A stretch of DNA of 18,377 nt from Candidatus Aerophobota bacterium. GTDB lineage: Bacteria > Aerophobota > Aerophobia > Aerophobales > B3-G15. The DNA lies in contig JACUUP010000018.1 in NCBI GenBank assembly GCA_014859225.1, positions 1-18,377 on the forward strand. Direction: 5' to 3'. The position numbers and the translations under genes are program-made. The first letter of the stretch is position 1. Each line of letters begins with the position of its first letter. The notes under the pieces were generated by a model that was not told the DNA's origin, did not search any database, and saw nothing but the letters and a program-made list of their open reading frames with translations. This document shows, piece by piece, positions 17,310 to 18,377 of the stretch.

Positions 17310-17408
17310 AAGTGTGATTGGCATAAAAAGATGAAAAGGAACATGCAAATATAAGAATAGGAAAAAGTTTAAAAAAAGTTTGGGGAAACCGCAGAACAAA
17401 AAGCCGAA

Positions 17409-17475
17409 AAGGAGGTGAAAATTACACAAAAGGCTAACAGAAAGAAAAACGGGTGTTTTGTACAACAAAGCCAAT
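17409..17475 (+). other. Gap with an orphan strong Shine-Dalgarno and a possible leader peptide
   Basis: In the gap between the hydrolase and the binding protein, AAGGAGGTG is followed after five bases by ATT, not ATG. The ATT frame stays open for 18 codons (ITQKANRKKNGCFVQQSQ) to a TAG. A GTG overlaps the ribosome site itself. Either a non-canonical start is used, or this is the remnant of a lost start or gene. No promoter was recognised in 17310-17496. Confidence 0.25.
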
Positions 17476-17496
17476 AGAAGATGAGGAGGTAAGCTG

Positions 17497-18324
17497 ATGA
17501 AAAGAAGACATATACGCATACTGTCTTTGCTCATAATGGCGATATTGTGTATTGGTCTTTTTGCAACGATGGTTGTAGCACAACCATCCAAAATGGTGGA
17601 AGAGAGCACTTTGAAAACAGTGCTTAGAAGAGGCGTTTTGAGGGTCGGTGTCCTAACTGACGGTGCACCATGGGGTTATCTGGATGAGAAATATGAAATT
17701 GTAGGATTTGATGTAGATATTGCAAAACTTATGGCTGAGAATTTAGGTGTGAAACTGGAACTTGTCCCCACCAAAAATGTTAATAGAGTTCCCTTTTTGG
17801 TCACCGGGAAGGTGGATGTAGTGATTGCCTGTTTTGGCAGTACCCTGGAACGAGCCCAATCTGTTGCCTTCTCCAAACCATATGCTCCTTACACCCTGGT
17901 ACTGGTTGGTCGTAAGGCTGATAAGGACCTCCAGAGCTGGAGGGATGCAGGAGGAAAAAGGGTAGCTGTGGGACGAGGAACCACAATAGACCTGATTTTC
18001 ACCAGGATGGCTCCTGAGGGAACTGAAATTGTTCGCTACGAGACACCGACCGATTGTTTCCTGGCTTTAGAACAGAGAAAAGTTGATGCTGTGGGAGAAG
18101 GTTACACCATATGTGCATATCAGGTACAGCTGCATCCTGAATGGGAAATAAAGGGAGAGCCCTTCGCCAGAACCTTTCCTTCTATGGGAGTACCTCTGGG
18201 GGACCAGGTCTGGCTGGACTGGGTAAATTTATTCATTGAACATATGCTAAACGATAGAAAAATTCAAGAGCTGTGGGTAAAGCATTTCCAAGTTCCCTGG
18301 ACGGAGATATGGCCGAGCTACTAA
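17497..18324 (+). CDS. Amino-acid-type ABC transporter substrate-binding protein
   Basis: A 275-residue exported solute receptor of the SBP_bac_3 (PBPb) class. The signal peptide has a basic start (MKRRHIR), a hydrophobic core at 8-25 and a probable signal-peptidase I site after VVA (A28). The cysteine at 18 lies in the core without a lipobox, so it does not look like a lipoprotein. The mature part starts with the usual LRVGV (48-52) strand. GFDVDIAKLMAENLG (70-84) is a hallmark of the family, and VDVVIACFGSTLER (106-119) is the equivalent of the 'vD.i.ag.t.T.eR' motif. AGGAGG is at 17484-17489, seven bases before the ATG. No permease or ATPase gene is in the window. The terminator hairpin just downstream suggests that it may be a single gene or that the permease genes are separately expressed. 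Ligand unknown. Confidence 0.92.
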   Translation: MKRRHIRILSLLIMAILCIGLFATMVVAQPSKMVEESTLKTVLRRGVLRVGVLTDGAPWGYLDEKYEIVGFDVDIAKLMAENLGVKLELVPTKNVNRVPFLVTGKVDVVIACFGSTLERAQSVAFSKPYAPYTLVLVGRKADKDLQSWRDAGGKRVAVGRGTTIDLIFTRMAPEGTEIVRYETPTDCFLALEQRKVDAVGEGYTICAYQVQLHPEWEIKGEPFARTFPSMGVPLGDQVWLDWVNLFIEHMLNDRKIQELWVKHFQVPWTEIWPSY

Positions 18325-18353
18325 AAGATAGTTTCCCTTAAAATGGATGAACC

Positions 18354-18377
18354 GGGGCTCGCATACCACCGAGCCCC
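18354..18377 (+). terminator. Perfect GC-rich terminator hairpin after the binding-protein gene
   Basis: GGGGCTCG (18354-18361) and CGAGCCCC (18370-18377) form a perfect 8-bp stem with an 8-base loop, 29 bp after the stop codon. The window ends at the stem, so the T-run that would confirm a rho-independent terminator cannot be seen. Confidence 0.7.

Noticed and set aside
17142-17609. 155-residue minus-strand frame crossing the hydrolase/binding-protein gap
   Set aside because: Antisense to the 3' end of the hydrolase and to the signal peptide of the binding protein; hydrophobic composition explained by complementing lysine-rich DNA.

Overview
The window looks like chromosomal DNA from an anaerobic bacterium of moderate-to-low GC content. 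The evidence is AT-rich promoters close to the sigma-70 consensus, strong GGAGG ribosome sites, a short (class III type) hybrid cluster protein, an NAD-dependent DNA ligase and an alpha-type glutamine synthetase. A corrinoid/URO-D-type relic, a creatininase-family hydrolase and a Gfo/Idh/MocA oxidoreductase fit an anaerobic heterotroph from a poorly cultured lineage. I cannot name the phylum. No tRNA, rRNA, CRISPR array or intact transposase gene was seen.

Left part (1-3944): the tail of a probable AbiEii-type nucleotidyltransferase runs in from the left edge. It converges on a two-gene minus-strand operon: a SNF2-family helicase/translocase with N-terminal TPR-like repeats, and an overlapping coiled-coil, cysteine-rich partner. 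This pair is the least described system in the window. Just upstream of it is a palindromic element of about 73 bp that ends exactly at the stop codon of the next gene.

Middle (3944-9891): hcp (minus) is divergent from a Gfo/Idh/MocA dehydrogenase (plus), which is followed by a ZIP metal transporter (plus). Next is a decayed patch holding a URO-D-family pseudogene with a large internal deletion and a frame change, a second fragment of the palindromic-element family, and a small ORF that stops at that fragment. A 458-residue protein with a possible winged-helix region (minus) is divergent from ligA.

Right part (9942-18377): ligA (plus) and glnA (minus) converge on a REP-like hairpin. glnA is preceded by a 70-residue SH3-like protein gene behind a palindrome-bearing promoter region. 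Upstream are overlapping pabB-pabC (folate branch, minus) with a near-perfect promoter, divergent from a creatininase-family amidohydrolase (plus). A secreted amino-acid-type ABC substrate-binding protein follows, and the window closes on a perfect GC hairpin. Most of the housekeeping genes are ordinary. The unusual material is the SNF2/zinc-cluster pair, the intergenic palindromes and the decayed 7.4-8.5 kb patch.
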